A DNA stretch of 6,454 nt from Methanobacteriota archaeon (GTDB lineage Archaea > Thermoplasmatota > Poseidoniia > Poseidoniales > Poseidoniaceae), in the NCBI GenBank assembly GCA_002702945.1, contig PADF01000021.1, positions 38,526-44,979 of the forward strand, read 5' to 3'. Shown piece after piece: positions 5,260 to 6,454 of this stretch (positions are counted from its first letter, which is position 1; the number at the start of each line of letters is the position of its first letter). The position numbers were made by a program, and so were the translations under genes. A model generated the notes under the pieces. It saw nothing but the letters and a program-made list of their open reading frames with translations, did no database searches and was not told the DNA's origin.

Positions 5260-6432
5260 ATGGCGCAAGAGATTAGTGTAGTCGAAGTAGAAGAATTGGT
5301 TGAAATCGATTACGATAATCATTTGTTTGATGTTATTGTTATTGGAGCAGGAGCAGCAGGCGTTGGAGTTTCAATAGCAATTCAACACACAGGTGTTGAA
5401 AACTATCTAGTTGTAGATCGTGCAAGAGTAGGCTCATCTTTTGCATCATGGCCTGAAGAAACAAGATTTATCACTCCATCTTTTCCAAGTAATTCAGTAG
5501 GTATGTTAGATTTGAACTCAATTGCAGTTGGAGTTTCTCCAGCATTTAGTATGAGAGTTGAGCATCCTACAGGAAAGGAATTTGCCGACCATCTTCAAAA
5601 TCTCGCTGACTATTTTGAACTTCCACTTCTAGAAAATACAGATGTATTAGAAATCAAAAAAGTCGATGATGTATTTCATTTAGAAACCGAAAAACACACC
5701 TTGACGGCCAAGAATATTGTATGGGCTGCTGGAGAATACCAATACCCTTCTCAAGGTGGTTTTCCTGGAAGTGAACTTTGCGTACACACATCAAGTGTTG
5801 CTAAATATGGTGATTTAGAGGGAGATGATTTCTTAATTATTGGAGGATATGAAAGTGGCATTGACGCAGCCTATCATCTTGCTAGAAATGATAAGAAAGT
5901 CAAAGTATTCGATCTGAACGCTCCTTGGGCTGAGGCAAGTTCTGACCCGAGTATAGCTTTGTCTACGTATTCTTTTGAAAGAATGTTAGATAATAAATTC
6001 GAATCTAATGTTGAACTTTTTGCTCAGACTCCGGTAAATTCTGTAACCTTTGATGGCGATACTTATGAGATCAAAACTGAAGATGGACAATCATTTACTT
6101 CAAAAAATAAGCCACTATTAGCTAGTGGATTTAATGGTAGTCACAAGTTCGTCTCTCACTTATTCGAAGAAAGAAAAGATGGTTTCCCTTCATTGACAGA
6201 ACGAGACGAATCAACTACAGTTCCCGGAGTATATCTAAGCGGTCCATCTGTTCGTCACGATGGGCATATCTTCTGTTTCATTTTCAAATATCGTCAACGT
6301 TTCGCAATTGTAGCACAAGCTATTGCATCTTCTCTAGACTTGCCCACTGATGAATTTGTTGAAGCATACAAAGGTTGGGGGATGTATTTAGATGACCTAT
6401 CATGTTGTGGCCAGGAATGTTTGACATGTTAA
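5260..6432 (+). CDS. FAD/NAD(P)-dependent oxidoreductase with Cys-rich C-terminal tail
   Basis: Two-dinucleotide-domain flavoprotein of 390 residues; substrate unknown. After an acidic N-terminal stretch (about 1-22) comes the FAD-binding motif VIVIGAGAAGVG (25-36), then GSSFASWPEETRF (58-70), similar to the flavin-monooxygenase/YpdA-like group. The WAAGEYQYP segment (155-163) is the usual linker before the NAD(P) domain, whose glycine motif is IIGGYESG (193-200), a variant of GxGxxG. The second FAD contact region is VYLSGPSVRHDG (324-335), where classical members have a GD. The last nine residues, CCGQECLTC, place cysteines at 382, 383, 387 and 390. No CxxC is present in the NAD(P) domain, so it is not an ordinary thioredoxin reductase. 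No signal peptide or membrane segment is seen, so it is probably cytoplasmic. It is expressed alone, after the tRNA gene. Family placement is moderate; function is not assigned. Confidence 0.85.
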   Translation: MAQEISVVEVEELVEIDYDNHLFDVIVIGAGAAGVGVSIAIQHTGVENYLVVDRARVGSSFASWPEETRFITPSFPSNSVGMLDLNSIAVGVSPAFSMRVEHPTGKEFADHLQNLADYFELPLLENTDVLEIKKVDDVFHLETEKHTLTAKNIVWAAGEYQYPSQGGFPGSELCVHTSSVAKYGDLEGDDFLIIGGYESGIDAAYHLARNDKKVKVFDLNAPWAEASSDPSIALSTYSFERMLDNKFESNVELFAQTPVNSVTFDGDTYEIKTEDGQSFTSKNKPLLASGFNGSHKFVSHLFEERKDGFPSLTERDESTTVPGVYLSGPSVRHDGHIFCFIFKYRQRFAIVAQAIASSLDLPTDEFVEAYKGWGMYLDDLSCCGQECLTC

Positions 6433-6454
6433 ATTTAGAGAAAATGATGAGTTT

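Noticed and set aside
5260..6432. Thioredoxin reductase call for the flavoprotein
   Set aside because: The NAD(P) domain lacks the CxxC redox pair, and the GD of the second FAD motif is replaced by GP.
6433..6454. Possible start of another gene (ATGATGAG near 6444)
   Set aside because: Only a few codons are visible and there is no SD or promoter evidence, so it cannot be supported.
1..6454. CRISPR array, insertion sequence, integrase or attachment site next to the tRNA
   Set aside because: No spaced repeats, transposase or integrase motifs, or duplicated tRNA 3' end were found; the tRNA flanks look ordinary.

Overview
This window reads as chromosomal DNA from an uncultured, moderately AT-rich archaeon. 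A marine Group II/III euryarchaeote (Poseidoniales-like) is my best guess, but that is inference. Three things point to Archaea. The tRNA-Leu has an archaeal-type D arm and variable arm. The + strand protein genes have no Shine-Dalgarno (SD) sequence but have TATA-like boxes about 26 bp before the start codon, as in leaderless archaeal transcripts. Genes inside the operon, by contrast, carry strong SD sequences. No transposon, phage gene, CRISPR array or plasmid gene was seen.

Left two thirds (1-4147, minus strand): one tightly packed operon read right to left. The order is lipA (lipoyl synthase), a bkdA1-like E1 alpha, a bkdA2-like E1 beta, and an E2 acyltransferase cut by the window edge. 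lipA and E1 alpha overlap by 4 bp (ATGA), E1 alpha and E1 beta are 9 bp apart, and E1 beta and E2 are 2 bp apart. LipA builds the lipoyl cofactor carried by Lys44 of E2. E1 decarboxylates a 2-oxoacid and loads the acyl group onto that arm, and E2 passes it to CoA. The E1 subunits resemble the branched-chain 2-oxoacid dehydrogenases (BCKDH) of proteobacteria and mitochondria, so the likely job is Val/Leu/Ile breakdown to acyl-CoA. E3 (dihydrolipoyl dehydrogenase) is not in the window and may lie beyond position 1.

Middle (4148-4307): a 160 bp divergent intergenic region with an 8 bp inverted repeat whose arms (GAATTATT) face the two flanking genes and overlap candidate TATA boxes.

Right third (4308-6432, plus strand): a pteridine-reductase-like short-chain dehydrogenase with Asp in place of the usual catalytic Ser; a tRNA-Leu(UAA) with encoded CCA and an unusual T-loop base; and an FAD/NAD(P)-dependent oxidoreductase of unknown substrate with a four-cysteine C-terminal tail. 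The last 22 bases (6433-6454) follow its stop codon and hold nothing I can assign.

The most notable points are the self-contained lipoylation plus BCKDH operon of bacterial type in an archaeal setting, the Cys-rich tail of the flavoprotein, the U58 base in the tRNA-Leu, and the switch from SD-less first genes to uniformly spaced SDs inside the operon. I see no clear evidence for a wholly new multi-gene system.
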